Origin: Dermacentor variabilis
Taxonomy: Eukaryota > Arthropoda > Arachnida > Ixodida > Ixodidae
Reading direction: 5' to 3'
Length of the DNA stretch: 64,000 nt
Assembly: GCF_050947875.1 (NCBI RefSeq)
Contig: NC_134574.1
Coordinates: forward strand, 108,604,969 to 108,668,968
The stretch's first letter is position 1, and every line of letters begins with the position of its first letter. The notes below the pieces were generated by a model, which had not been told where the DNA came from, did no database searches, and was given only the letters and a program-made list of their open reading frames with translations. This document shows positions 11,756 to 23,779 of this stretch, in pieces. Position numbers and translations under genes: made by a program.

Positions 11756-12019
11756 TAATAAAGTGCGGGCAAACGACCGTTTAACGCGTCGTAACGCTGG
11801 CCAAGCGTTGACCCGGGGTTATACTCTACTCTGCACTACCCCAGTTGGGCCCGTTTGCAGTGGTTCATGAGGCTTGCGCTTTCCGAGCGCACCCCGGGCC
11901 TGCTGGACGGCCCATAGTCGTGTGTCCTTGTCTGCAGACTGCAGTGAACTTTAAAGTTCGGACGGGTAAGTTCTGGAGGTAGCTGCCGTCGGGAACCTGG
12001 CACAGTCCCACATGATGGG

Positions 12020-13366
12020 CTATTGGTCCGCCGGACCCGCTGCACAAACACCGCACAGCCCACTCGGATAGAGCTCTGGGTGAAGCATGTGCAGCATTGC
12101 GGGGGCGAGGAGTGACGCGGTCTGTAATTGCCTTAGGATTACGGCCTCCTCCCGTCTGAGTGCCGGGTGGGGAGGCGGCATTGTCTGTCGAGCTAAGTGG
12201 TAACACTTGGTTAGTTCGGCATAACTGGACAATCTGTCCTTCGTTTCGAACCACCACATGTAACGGTCACTCTCGGCGGCGCGGAAGGTAAGCGCTCGCG
12301 CCGCCGAATGGGCCGTCTCGTTGTGGTTCGGTGAGGATGCACACTCGCCGGCGTGCGCCGGGAACGACTTGATACCAACGGTGCTGCCGCGGTCTTGGAG
12401 TTGGAGCTTGCCGATGATGGCGGCCGCCGGCACGCATATTCGCCCCTTGGCAAAGTTGCACACGGCGTTCCTCGAGTCGCTGAGCATGGTGCGACACTCG
12501 GCCTCGGTGATCGCCAGAGCGATGGCAACCTCCTCAGCGTCAGTAGCGTTCGTGCACCGCACGCTAGCTGCCGTTGTCTTGGTGCCGGTAGCCGCCGCAA
12601 CGACCACGGCCGCGAAGCCTTCCCGCTTGTATTCCGCTGCGTCCACGTACCGGGTGTGGGGGTCTTGGGCGTGTTGTTCGGTGAGGGCCTTGGCCCGTGC
12701 CTGCCGCCGTTCTTGGTTGTACTCTGGGTGCATGTTTTTCGGGATGGGGTCTACGTAAATGTGGGCTCGCGCCTCATCTGTGATCTCGCACGGTTGCCGG
12801 CTGGGAGCTTGGGGGTTGTAACCCAGGGACGCCAGTATACTCCGGCCCGTCTTGGTGGTAGAGAGGAGTTCGATTTTCGCGGTGAGCTGCGCCTCGACTA
12901 TTTCTTCTAGTGTGCTATAGACGCCGAGCTGCAGGAGCCGAGCCGTACTCGTGGTCTCCATTAAGCCCAGCGCCGTCTTGTAAGCTCGTCTGATCAGCGT
13001 GTTGATCTTGGTCCTGTCAGTGACCCGCCAGTTGAGGTAGACCGCAACGTAGGCGATGTGACTGATAACGAACGACTGGACAAGGCGCACGAGACTGTCT
13101 TGACGCATGCCCGCCCGTCGTGCAGAGACTCGGTGTATGAGCCGGATGACGTCCATTGCCTTGGTGGTAAGCTTGTTGATGGTCTCGTCGTTGCGGCCGC
13201 TCTTGTTGAGCAGCAGGCCCAGGACCCTGATCTTGGGAACTTGGGGGATGCGTTGCCCCGATGCCGTCACAATCTTGATGTGGTCACACTCCCGAAGGGG
13301 AGCGCGCTTCCGTCCCGGTCGAAGCGCTGTGAGGACGAACAGCTCGGATTTAGCGGGCGAGCACAT
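12020..13366 (-). pseudogene. LINE-1 ORF2: RT thumb, RNase H and C-terminal Cys/His segment
   Basis: The 448-residue open frame starts just behind the YADD box, which is in the same frame upstream. It carries the thumb (LIRRAYKTALGLMETTSTA), then RNase H with YVDAAEY (Asp), AEEVAIALAI (Glu), LSDSRNAV (Asp) and FPAHAGE..NHNETAHSAAR. It ends with LRRLQT-like RQLQTASLLAP and CGVCAAGPADQ, part of the Cys/His segment closing I-group ORF2. The stop at 12020 precedes in-frame remnants (PIMWDCARFP, matching MLWEC of other copies). Confidence 0.8.
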
Positions 13367-13371
13367 TAGGC

Positions 13372-14588
13372 ATATGCCGTCAAGGTGCTGCTCGATGGCG
13401 GTAACCGCCGCTTGCAGCTGTTGCTCGATCCTGGCGTCCGTGCCGCCGGCCGCCCATAGGGTAATGTCGTCGGCGTAGAACGTATGCCGGACGCCGACGA
13501 CATAGACCCGTACTACCTAGCTTGTGTTAGGGGAGCTTGAAGTCTCCGGCGTGCAGTTCCACCGTGCGGTTGGTCAAGAAGTCTTGAATATAATTGCAGC
13601 TCGTTACCCCCATGTTGAGTCTTGATACTTGTGCTAATATGGCTGAGTGTTTGACTTTGTCGAATGTACTTTGTAAATCAAGCCCCAGAATTACTTTGCT
13701 GTCTTGTGTCTTTTTGTCGATGATTTCTTGTTTGAGTTGTAACATGGCATCTTGTATGCTTAGTTTGCGCCGGAAGCCGATCATCGTGTCAGGATAGAGG
13801 CCTTCCTTCTCTAGATATTCCTGCCACCGGTTGGCGACCACGTGCTCCAGCACCTTGCCCACGCAGGACGTCAGCGAGATGGGACGCAGGCTGCCGATGT
13901 CCAGTGGTTTGCCCGGTTTCGGAATCAGGATCGTTCCTGCCGTTTTCCACTGTCGGGGGAGCTTGCCCGAATGCCAGCATTCATTGAAGTAATGGATCAG
14001 GGCCTCTATCGAAGCATCGTCCAGGTTGCGTAGCATCTTGTTGGTAACAAGATCGGGGCCGGCTGCTGAGCGGGTGTTGATCTCGTGCAGCGCTACCCGT
14101 ACCACTGATATGGTAATCTCTCGGTCGAGGCACGCGTTGGGCAGCCCCCCGTACGGCGGGTGGGTTTCCCTTGGCGTGTCTGGCAGATACTTGGCTTCCA
14201 GGCTCCTGATAGCGGCGTCTTTTCCTTGTTGTGTGATGGTGTGCATGAGGCGGGCCAGATGGTTGCGCTGGTATGACTTGTTCTTTGTTTCGTCTAGGAG
14301 GTGCCGAAATATATTCCATGTACAACTGCGATGCAGTTCCCTGTCAGCTCGGTTGCAGATTTCATTCCACTGCTGACGGCACAGGAGCATGCAATGGTGT
14401 TCAATGGCCCTGTTTAAGTCAGCCACCTTCTTCCTCAGTTTCCGATTCAACCGGTGCTGCTTCCAACGCGCCTGTATCGAACGTTTGGCCTCGATCAGAT
14501 GGGCCAGGCGGCTGTCCATGATGATGACGTCCTCGTCTGTTTCTATGGCCTTTGTGGCTGAGCGCACTGCATCGCGGAGCTTCGCCAT
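13372..14588 (-). pseudogene. LINE-1 ORF2: reverse transcriptase fingers and palm
   Basis: Visible in order are SAAGPDLVTNKMLRNL, LPRQWKTAGTILIPKPGKPL, LRPISLTSCVGKVLEHVV, MIGFRRKLSIQDAM, and LGLDLQSTFDKVKHSAIL (motif A with its first Asp kept; plus-strand 13.65-13.69 kb). The frame stops after GDFKLP, and the next palm segment (the G.PQG box) is missing. The TFYADDITLWAAG box follows in another frame at about 13.46-13.48 kb. A small deletion near 13.51-13.53 kb has therefore disabled the enzyme. Confidence 0.8.
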
Positions 14589-14612
14589 CTAGGTTTCGAT
14601 CTCTGTGAAGTT

Positions 14613-15575
14613 TTATGCTGTGGTGAGGCGTCCCTTACGGAATCCGTCCCAGTCCGTCCACTTGTGTATAATGGTATTGCTCCGTAATTGGTTGGGTATC
14701 GTAATTTCGAGGATGTAGTGGTCACTGCCCAGGTCGACGCCCGTGTTGTGCCATGTTACTTTGCCCGTGTGGCCATTTTTGACTAATGTAAGGTCTGGTG
14801 TGGTGTCTCGTGCTACGGAGTTGCCGATGCGGGTAGGATGCGCGGGGTCCGTGATTAGGACACAGTTGTGGTCCAGGGTATTCTGTAATAAGTCCCGTCC
14901 CTTGGCCGTGTCCTTCACGTAACCCCACGCTCGATGGGCGGCGTTGAAGTCCCCTCCGATCAGCAACGTGTTGTCTCTGGCTTGGGTACTGGCTGTGTGC
15001 AGTAGGGTCTTGAATTTCTGTGTTTGGTGCTTGGGGTTACTGTAGATGTTGGCGACGAACAGGCTGCCTTTCCGTTGTTTGCTTGGGATGATTTCGGTGA
15101 AGGCGTATTCCACCCTGCTGCGGCCGTGTTTGAGTTGGTGCTCGATGAACGTGAGCCCTTTGCGAACGAACGTGCAGACGCCCCGTCCCTCCGCTTGACT
15201 AACGTCAGCGCGATACCCAGGGAGGGTGGGGGTCACCGTCGCCGTTTCTTCAGCAGGATAACATCGGGTTTCTTGTTTACTGTGGTAATATGTTGTGCAG
15301 CACTGCTTTCTTGTTGTTGTAACTGTGGCAGTTCCACTGCCAGACCGCAAGGCCCAGCAGCGATCCTGTTCTGGATTGGGGCTGGGACATAGTTGTGGCG
15401 AAGGTGGGGCTTGCGTCTGTTCTTGGAGGTATGGGTGGTTGGCGAGTTCCGCTGAAAACATGGGGCTGCGCACTATGGGCTTGAGGGTGTGTTCAATGAA
15501 TTCGAAACGCTCTTGTATAGTGCGGAAGGACGTGGTGATCAGCTCCTCCATCCGCGCCAGTCGTTGGTCGGTCAT
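14613..15575 (-). pseudogene. LINE-1 ORF2: endonuclease domain (frame fused to ORF1-tail-like sequence)
   Basis: The last two thirds form an exonuclease-endonuclease-phosphatase domain: GVCTFVRKGL, LLIGGDFNAAHRAWGY (the GDFNA metal/catalytic box), ARDTTPDLTLV and GSDHYILEITI with the catalytic Ser-Asp-His. The first 70 residues (MTDQRLARMEELITTSFRTI) look like an ORF1 coiled coil, and the N-terminal endonuclease strand (WN..SYNNKKAVLHNILPQ) lies in another frame near 15.3 kb. The long open frame is therefore an accidental fusion made by a shift or deletion. Confidence 0.75.
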
Positions 15576-15791
15576 GGCAGCCGTGCTGGCGTAGGCGTAG
15601 CTGAGTTTCCAATTGGGTCAGGTCCTTGGGTCAGTGGTCTTCTCCTCCTGGGGCGCGTCTTGGATTTTGTCCTTTGATTCTGTGCCTTGGTGCAATAGCG
15701 TGTCGGTGTTCTGTTCGGGGAAAGCGGTGGGTGTAGGTTCGGTGCGTGCTCGTTCCTTGGGGGTTGGATCAGTGGCCTTCTCGTCCTGGGG

Positions 15792-17254
15792 CTAGTCTTG
15801 GGTTGTGTCCATTGATTGTATGCCTTGGTGTGATGGCGTGTCGGTGGCGGGTGTAGGTGTCTCGGGTGACTGAGCTGGGTCTGTCCTTGGATGGGCTTGC
15901 TGTGCTTGAAGTTCTTTATTGACCTCGGCTAGCTCTTCGGCAAGCCGTCGCGTGGTTTCTAGCAGCGTCGCATTGGCTGCGCGGAGTTGTTCGAGCTCCT
16001 TGTAGTAGGGGCTCGTAATCCACGCCTGCCAGCTGCTCGGAGTGCTTCGGCCAGTAGTGGCGCTGTTGGAGCTAGCGCTGCTGCCTTTAGCTTCTGCCCT
16101 TGGCTGCGTCGGCCCAGCTGACTTTGTCACGGGAGCGCGATCGCTTTGCGCCTTGGCTGTTCCTGGCCGACGAGTCACGGCCGCGGGAAGCGTAACGTGA
16201 TGCGTGGCGTGAGGCATGGCGCGACGCGCTGCGGGATCCACCAAGGGAAGCGCTGCGCGAGCGGGAGCGTCCTAGGCGTGGAAAGGAGCTTGATTCGAGT
16301 GCTTGCTTTCGCTGTTCTTCGGCGTTACGGCGTTCCCATCGCCGTCGCCGCACGACGTATGGAACCTTGTATTTGGCTCTGCAGAGGCGGTCCCCAGTGG
16401 GGTGTTCTTCGCCACAGAGCTTGCACTTGGGGACACACTTGTGGCTCTCTCTAGGATTAGAAACACCGCATGGAAGGCAAACACGTACGTTCGGTGTGGG
16501 GCACACGTCGCGCCTGTGGCCGACCTTGCCGCATACTTTGCAAACTTCTATTTGCTTCCTGTAGAGACTGCACGGATAGAGCGTGGATACATAACGCACA
16601 TACTTAGGAAACTCGATACCGTTGAACACTACGATTATTGTCGTCGTGTTCCCGATACGCTTCGCCCCCACGGCGAGGGAGTTGTACTTTGCAACGATCT
16701 GCTGCATTATTTCGGCTTCGCTGTCCTCGAGCGCTATGTCCCTAAACACGCCCTTGACTGTGTCGTGGGCGGTTGTTCCGTAAGCGCTCACTTCGTATAT
16801 TTTGCGTTGGACGTTGATAGCTTGTATTCGAGCATACTTCTTCGCTCGCTCCTCGCACGGAGTGCTGAGCACTATAATGTTCTGATGGGCATTGGGACAT
16901 GCATGATGGCAGTAGCCACACATGCCGCTCCCGCCGTGGAAATATCGAGCCCTCCGCGGGGCCGCACGACGATCTTAATTTCTTCCGCAGGCCCTTCGGG
17001 CATGCGAGCCGCCCGAAAAACTGCGGTCCTTACGTTCTTGTTCAATTTAGTCTTCTGCTGAGAGCTTGGAGTATCGGTACGAGAATTCGATTCCCCTGCG
17101 TTTCTTGCAGGCGTGTTCGGCTCGTATGCCCACCGTTGTGCACCCATCCAGGCGTGCGATGAAATTCCTCGGGCATAATTTCTTCTTCCTCTACTTGCAC
17201 GCACATTTGGGAAACCTGGGAACCGTGCGTCAAAGCGGCGGGGAAAACCTCCAT
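15792..17254 (-). pseudogene. LINE-1 ORF1: nucleic-acid-binding protein with CCHC knuckles
   Basis: The core frame (16923-16087) holds an RRM-like stretch (RIGNTTTIIVVFNGIEFPKY), then CKVCGKVGHRRDVC, CLPCG..NPRESHKC and CKLCGEEHPTGDRLC, three zinc knuckles as in I/Jockey-type Gag-like proteins. A basic Arg/Ser tail follows (repeated SASRHASR). After a shift near 16.09 kb the frame 16244-15792 continues with a Gln/Glu-rich coiled coil (LAEELAEVNKELQAQQ). An upstream part (17204-16872) is in another frame. Such proteins coat the LINE RNA; this one cannot be made whole. Confidence 0.78.
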
Positions 17255-17784
17255 GTTGTCGTGGCAGTAGTACGGCTAGCTAGGCCTAGCAAGCCTTGGC
17301 TTCGCTTAGGCCTAGCAATGCCTATTAGCGGTGAACCAGGTAAAGTCTAATAAATTGATGGAAAACTCACCTTTGATGGAAAGTCGGGTATCGGAGGATA
17401 GCGGATACCTTCACGATCACAGTGGTAATAAAATCTTCGGGATCCAAACTAATTAGCACTGCAAAAGCGGGCATTAACGATGGAGCCGATATGAGCACTT
17501 CTTTGTTTGCAATGGCTCATACCCTCTCACCAACACAAAGCAGATCGCGTTCAAGATAAAGCCCGCGCAAACGGGCGGACCGAAGTACAATGACACCCCC
17601 ACCTCTCCGTCCCCTCCCATGGTGTCATGGTGCCGTGCGCGCGACGGAACACGGCACGCTTCGTACCCTTGCGCATGCGAGATTGAGCCGACGGCATCGG
17701 CTTACAATCGCGCGCTTTCACTCGCGCGCACAGCGTGCGGCGCGCGCGGGCGTCGTACGCTGTGCAGAATTTTAGTGCGTCCGG

Positions 17785-18139
17785 TATTCCGGCAAGCGCG
17801 GGCGGTTTGCCGGTTTAGCAGTGGCGTAAACGCGAGCGGCCAGATTGGTGGCGCCCCCTGGTGGTGCAAAGCACAACCATACAAACATAAAGCTAATTAC
17901 TATATTCTGCTTAGCTGCTGGTGTAAATTTTCGCCAGCGGTGTAATCGTGTTCACAATTACGCCTCTGCCAAAGATTTGCACCAGCAGCGAAGCAGAATA
18001 TAGTGGGTTACTGCAGTTTTAGCTCTGTGTTTGTCTGGTTGAACTATACGCCACCAGGCGGCTGCATCGCTCTGGCCGCTCACGTTTACGCCCCCGCAAA
18101 TCCGGCAATCCGCCCAAACCACCCCTGTTTGCCGGAATA
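17785..18139. repeat. Long inverted repeat, ~150-170-base arms
   Basis: Left arm 17785-17935 and right arm 17969-18139 are reverse complements over nearly their whole length. Paired blocks include TATTCCGGCAA/TTGCCGGAATA, GGCGTAAACGCGAGCGGCCAG, GCCCCCTGGTGG/CCACCAGG and ACTATATTCTGCTTAGCTGC. Only about 33 bases separate the arms. If transcribed it would fold into a long imperfect hairpin. Outermost bases match less well, so the exact ends are uncertain. Confidence 0.75.
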
Positions 18140-18144
18140 GCGGA

Positions 18145-19540
18145 CAAAAGTCTCTATTACCACGAGAAGAATCCGCTACGCATGCACCACAAAGAAAACC
18201 TGTGGCAACTGCCAGATGGTCAACCCAGCTCCCTTCCGCGACTCTTCGCCTTGTTGCTCCATCCCCACTTCGCTCAATGTTAACTATCTCGTGGAGCGCG
18301 CTCTTTCGCACATTACGTACGGCGCGCGATTCTCTTCTCCTCCAGGCGCCTTCCTCGTTCGCTTGCTTGGTTGCCTCAGGCAGACACTGCCGATTTGAAT
18401 AGCTGGTTAGTTGGGGGCGAATTCACAAAGCTTTTCGTTCGTAGGTACTGCTTGCCATTGGCGAGGCTACCTCACTAATGATACGCCAAGCATAAAGATT
18501 GGCAGATGTTCTTTGTTATGAAGAATTCTAGCTTGTAAAATCTTTTCTCGAACATTGGCTTTGTTGTTAACAGTTTTTCTTTGCAAAACGATGGCGCCAA
18601 ATAAGTGTGCGTGATATTGCACAGCATTGTTTCTTCCCCCCTTCTTTCCCCTAACTTGGAGGTATGAAACAGGCAAGAAGTTGACTTTTGGGATATCTTT
18701 TGTACTATTTGAATAATACGAAGCCACTAAGGAAAAGGTTAACGATGATGCTTCGTGCGCATTTCGTTCAGGGAATTTCCGTCTCAAATACAGATATTTT
18801 TGTGGTTCATCGCGCGGTCACAAAAAAAGAAATATTTGCAGCATCGTAATCCCGTTTAACTCAAATCGTGATAGATGTGTTTTGAAGAAATAATGGCTCC
18901 TAGTGCATGAATTCGTATGTGACACTTTAACGTGCCGCAGGCAGTTAGTTCGTCATCCTGTTTAGCGGTACTGAGTTCCATTGTGCTGGAAATGTGTGCT
19001 GTTCCATTGTGCTGAAATGTGTGAAATGAAAAGGGAGCAATTTTTTGCTCCCTTTTTACTGCTCGAGGGGTTACACCCGTGAGAAAAAGTATGCAGACCA
19101 TAAGCTTGCCTTTGAAATGAACTGTCTTCGTAATGCAGGCGGGCAAACTGAATTCACGAATGCGCTGGAAAGTTCGCGTTCAAATTGGCACTGCGGTCCT
19201 CACTCCTCAATTTCGAGTTTTATTCAAAACAGGAAAGAAAATTGGCTTTATCGTGAATCCACGCTCTTTTAACGCGAATCCACACATTTAACGTGATGGT
19301 GTCAAGGACCCCTTGTCATTAAAATCTGATATCGGCGTCGCATGTCTGCTTGGCGAAAAACTATTCCGAACCACAACCATGTAGGCCCTCCCTGTGGCGC
19401 CGATGCATCACTGAAATAATTGAATTTCTCAAAGCAGCATACCGTAGAAACAGCGTAAAGTGCAATCTAAACACAACCTACAGATATGACAGATTTCAGA
19501 TTGTAATTTGAATACACGAGAAAACATAATTTTGTTACGT
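18145..19540. other. No gene seen
   Basis: AT-rich, short frames only. GGGAGCAATTTTTTGCTCCC at 19031-19050 is a 20-base perfect palindrome; I cannot assign it a role. Confidence 0.3.
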
Positions 19541-19548
19541 GGAAACTA

Positions 19549-19766
19549 AAAAAAAATTGTGGGGTTTTACGTGCCAATACCACTTTCTGATTATGAGGCA
19601 CGCCGTAGTGAATTTTTACCACCTGGGGTTCTTTAACGTGCACCTAAATCTAAGTACACGGGTGTTTTCGCCCCCATCGAAATACGGCCGCTGTGGCCGG
19701 TATTCGATCCCGCGACCTCGTGCTCAGCAGCCCAACACCATAGCCACTGAGCAACCACAGCGGGTC
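19549..19766 (-). mobile_element. tRNA-derived SINE of tick Ruka type, copy 1
   Basis: On the minus strand it starts ACCCGCTGTGGTTGCTCAGTGG (box A region, about 19.75 kb), followed by GAGGTCGCGGGATCGAATAC, a box-B-like GRTTCRANNCC. The body holds CACGTTAAAGAACCCCAGGTGG, a sequence shared with the copies at 27.8, 30.5, 34.6 and 48.7 kb. It is the best-kept copy in the window. Confidence 0.85.
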
Positions 19767-19779
19767 CGCGGAAACTCAA

Positions 19780-22700
19780 ACACAAACACATTTACAAAGC
19801 TTTTCTACCATTCATAGAGTGGCTATGGCCTCGGAGATTTGCGCGAGCCGGTAGGCACGCGCAAATGTCGGAGGCCATAGAGCGGCGCACCGGTTTATTG
19901 CAACACCTCCAGATGTCACTTGCCACGAAAGAGGCCACGTGTCTACCAGAACGGTAGCCTTCGTGCATAGCGTTCTTCGCCAGTGTTTCCCCGTAAACAT
20001 TATGGTTACACAAGCTGCAGTTGCCCGGAAGCGTGAGAAGCAGTTAGGGATCTCTGAATACTATCGCGTTCCAATCTTAAAGCCGCACCTTAAAGGGCAA
20101 CTCCGGCAGTTTTTTGACCATGCCAACGTAATGGAATACTTCAGTTCCCGACACCCCCATGTCACGCGTCTGATCGTGGAATTGTTCCGCAAATTCGAAA
20201 ATAATTTTATATAAGAAAAACAGCGAAAAACAAAAAAAAAGGAAACCGAAACCTGGCCGAGCAGCCGAGCGAACCTCTTCGTGTGACGTCATGAGTGTCC
20301 CCAGCTGGGAAGGCGCGCAAGGCAAGGCGGTTTCACCCACTGGGCGAATGAGACCAGCGAAGAGCAGACGCTCAGCTGATTCGTGACCGCGCCGGACCTT
20401 CGGGTGACATTGTTGGGTACACCAACTATTCGGAACTGTCATGTACTGACAGTTATGATTCTGAGGAATAGCCACGAATCGCAGTTCGCATTTGACTCAC
20501 GAGAGCCAGCGCCCATGCGCTACATAGCGTGCTGCAACATGAAGACCAAGGGTAGCCCTAACCAGTGATTTTATACGTGCTCTTTCCTATTTGAGGTGTT
20601 TTACCCCTTCTCACGGAAGCGCTTCGCATGCTCACTGTGAGATGTGGAGCAGGACTTTCCGCATCTGTATCCCGCAAGAACGCCGCTGACAGTCCAAAGC
20701 ACCGATCGGTGCGTTTGTTTACATAGGCAGGTATAGCGACCATTCGTCGTTCGCTTGAGATATAATGCTAGCCTCTCATCAGGGACATCAAATAATGCCA
20801 GAACATATCGAAACAGGCCGATTTAGTGCGTCTAAGCAACGTTGCATTATTCTAAATCACACTGATACGCGCGTGCCCACACATCGTCGAAAACAGCGAA
20901 CGGGAAACCGTAGTACGGGAGCTTTTTTATGCTGCCTACTTATTCTTCCTATTCTCTTCATGTACACAATACGTTTCGTAATATGGACATAGATGAATTT
21001 GTGCGTATGATCGTTCATTTAGAGAATGCTTAGTTTTCTCGCAGAAACGCCGATGCCAGTGTCACACCGATGGCAGCTGAACGAGGCTGTTGTTTACGCT
21101 GTTGTATCGAAGGCGCCTACGCTTGCTACCCATTGGGGATACGAGGCAAGCAGTGCACCTCGGAAGCTAAATAACGAGTCTGCATGATAACACGTGAGAA
21201 TACACCCACGTTCGTAGTCTCACTTAATTTAGGGAAGTGCCGGCGATTGCGGCTGACAGCTTTCCGACGAAAACTGCAACGCATCGATGTTGACACAGCT
21301 CCGTGTCGTCTCTTCTCGCTTTTTGTGTGTGCACTGTGCAAATTGAGGAATGGTTTCTTTCCAATGCGTATGGTGAAAACTGAACTACAGAAGGAGTTTT
21401 CTTCATCCTGATAGCTTAATTAGCTTCAGGTCAGTCAGTCACATCCGTCAGCAGTAGACGCATGAACTAAGTCACTGTGATATATAGGATTACCCTGGGC
21501 TGGACGCGATCGGTATAGGCTCAATATGTGTATGCGGATGGCGAGGGCTGAAGTTCGCTGATCCAACAACGCAGCACCACTTGCCTCCCATTTCATGCCC
21601 ATCTACAGGGAACGCAACTTCCCGCGACAGCAACTTCTCATGCCATGCACTAGCTTACGATCGTCGACTCTTCGACGCTCTCGTTGCTGTCGTCTGCATG
21701 ATCCCGCCATGCTCTGTATGGAACACTCCTGACGTCATACACAACGTGGCTTCAAACCTGCTTTTTTGAGGACATGACGGAACTGTTCAGAGGAATATAC
21801 CCGGCGAATTTCATCGACATCTGTTCACATAAAGATCGCCGCACTTTAAGCGCCTTCCCAAGTTTATGTGAGGGGATAATTTTGCCAACTCCAGCTCTCT
21901 GCGAAAGCAAACTCAGTAGTGCTGCGCTCTGAAACCCTGAATTCACCAGGACAGAAAGAAACCTGCAGTAAACAGGCCGAACTGAAGGCCAGCTTATACA
22001 GTTCTGAATATTAGAGGTAAATATTTCTCCTGTGCGAAAATCCCTAGTTAACCATATAAAAGTACAAACATGTCGCATAAACCTCGTACGCGGTACTCTC
22101 ATATGAAACATCTGGGGTGCTAGGTGAAAAGCCGTATGTTCTTGTATGTCATAGGGGATTATTGGATATTAGTTCTTTTCACTATTGTAGATTCTCGCTT
22201 TAAAGCCCACATTTATGCCTTTACGGCGACCGTCTGAAAACCGCGCCTTTCTCTGCAGCATGCTGTGCATACTTAAGCTGCGCTTTCCCCAAAAAGGTCA
22301 AGTGTTTTCACAGGTCTGCTTACCGCCAAGTCAAATGCAGCAGCTGGCACAAGTGCCGTGTGGAAATAAATGACGATAGCGAACTGTGCGAAAGCAGACG
22401 TTTCCTTCTAAGCCGTTCGCGATTTCGTTTCCAGGATGCGACCTATGAAATTTCGTGCCAGATGAAAAAAACAGCAAGCGGTGCTCCTTCACAGCAGATG
22501 ACCTCGCCGGCATGTTAAAGATCGTGTGCTTATGGCGTATTCTCAGTCCACGCATCGCGACAGACGTTTCGCGCGACCTTTGTGCGTTTTGAGTTTCCTA
22601 GTAGCTGTTGTGAAGGTGATAGCTCTTCTCTTCGTCGGGCGTCTCCATTGCGGCACTCGTGCCAGAGGCGAATGCGCATCAAATGCGGCATCAACATTGC

Positions 22701-23030
22701 TCTCGGCGTCTGTTATGTGGGTGTTGTCGACGAAAATGCGTGTAAATTTTTATGTGAAGAAAAGAGCTTATGCAGTAGAGCAGCATTGTGTCTGCACATA
22801 TACTGTCTCCGTTAATTCATTTCGCCAACAGCGAAGGTTCTGCCGCAAGTAGAGGGCTACAAGCTACAACCGTGAAGCGCCTCAGCGTCGAGCACTAATG
22901 CCAACCAGCAGTCTGAACAGATGATCTTATAGGCTTATGAAAATTAGCGGTAATTCAAACAGGTCATACATTAAAGATAGCGAAGCTGTATTTGTCAGTT
23001 CTCACTCCCTTCGAAAGTACTAGAGGCCTG
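19780..23030. other. About 3.2 kb with no supportable gene
   Basis: Near 20085 stands CACCTTAAAGGGCAACTCCGGCA, similar in style to a short stretch near 33225 (GTTAAAGGGACTCCGGAGAC), so both may be fragments of a common non-coding repeat. At 22526-22850 small overlapping frames are hydrophobic or Cys-rich (see findings). Otherwise only short chance frames. Confidence 0.3.
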
Positions 23031-23039
23031 GCTTGCCAG

Positions 23040-23575
23040 AGCCCGAAATCTACCCAAGACTTTGAAAATGCTTCGCTTTATCAGGTGCCATTCATTTGGC
23101 TATACCCGCAACCGTATCTGTCGATTAAAGTTCCTCTTTCAACTTGTAAACGGTCATTATAAGGTTAACACTTCCAAGTTCTTTACTTACTCATCAGGTT
23201 ATAACACGAGACGAAGGCATGCTTTATCCATAACCCCCATCAACGCACGGAATAACTGTTTCAAATATTCCTTTTTTCCTAGGACAATAACAGACTGGAA
23301 TAATCTTAATTCTCATACTGTTACCCAGAATTCCTTATCAATGTTTGAAAAATGCTTGCAAATGTTATGAATTCGTGTGTGTTATCTGCTAGTGTGTTTT
23401 TTTTCTTGTATGTTATGTATTCTTCACCAATGTCTGAAAATGCCTGCATATGTGATGGATTTGTATGTGTTTACATGCTTGTATATTTCTATGTATACCC
23501 ACCCTGCTATGATCTGATTTCAGATCGCAGTATTTATAAGTAAATAAATAAAATAAATAAATATATTAATTGTGC
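23040..23575 (+). mobile_element. CR1-like LINE, 3' end only
   Basis: The frame 23062-23370 ends in TNC-like NNCFKYSFFPRTITDWNNLN, the C-terminal signature of CR1/L2-group ORF2 (FxxSFFPRTIxxWN), followed by NSLSMFEKCLQML and a stop. About 200 bases of 3' untranslated sequence follow and end in an (AAATA)n tail at about 23540-23570, the short-repeat tail typical of the group. The rest was lost by 5' truncation. Confidence 0.72.
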
Positions 23576-23779
23576 TTCTTATACTTCAGTGCTACACTCT
23601 GTGCTCTGTTCGATGCATGTTGCTTTATGCTGAGCCACCTCGGCTATGTGCAATGTACCTATGCCTGTTCAACAGGCATGGGTATAGGTACACGACAAGC
23701 TAAAGATTTTAGAACCATGATGGGTGTATAGGGAGTGCTTGATGGGTTATCTGATGATTAAAACCCTCATCTTCCAGGG

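Larger units (their letters stand above)
11760..17254 (-). mobile_element. I-group LINE with RNase H, nearly full length, inactive (LINE-1)
   Basis: Reading leftwards from 17254 come an ORF1 with zinc knuckles (17.25-15.79 kb), an endonuclease (15.4-14.6 kb), reverse transcriptase (14.59-13.37 kb), RNase H and a C-terminal Cys/His segment (13.37-12.02 kb). This order, with an apurinic-type endonuclease and an RNase H, is that of the I superfamily (I/LOA-like). Frame breaks occur near 16.9, 16.1, 15.3, 14.6 and 13.5 kb. The 3' end is placed near 11760, where coding similarity has ended. Several other members are in this window (24.5, 39.9, 52.4-60.7 and 60.7-61.5 kb). Confidence 0.85.

Noticed and set aside
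12321..12910. Long plus-strand frames opposite LINE-1 ORF2
   Set aside because: They are mirror frames of the GC-rich RNase H and thumb coding sequence; only the minus strand shows conserved motifs.
14613..15575. 320-codon frame taken as one native protein
   Set aside because: It fuses ORF1-tail-like sequence to the endonuclease through a frame accident; the N-terminal endonuclease strand lies in another frame.
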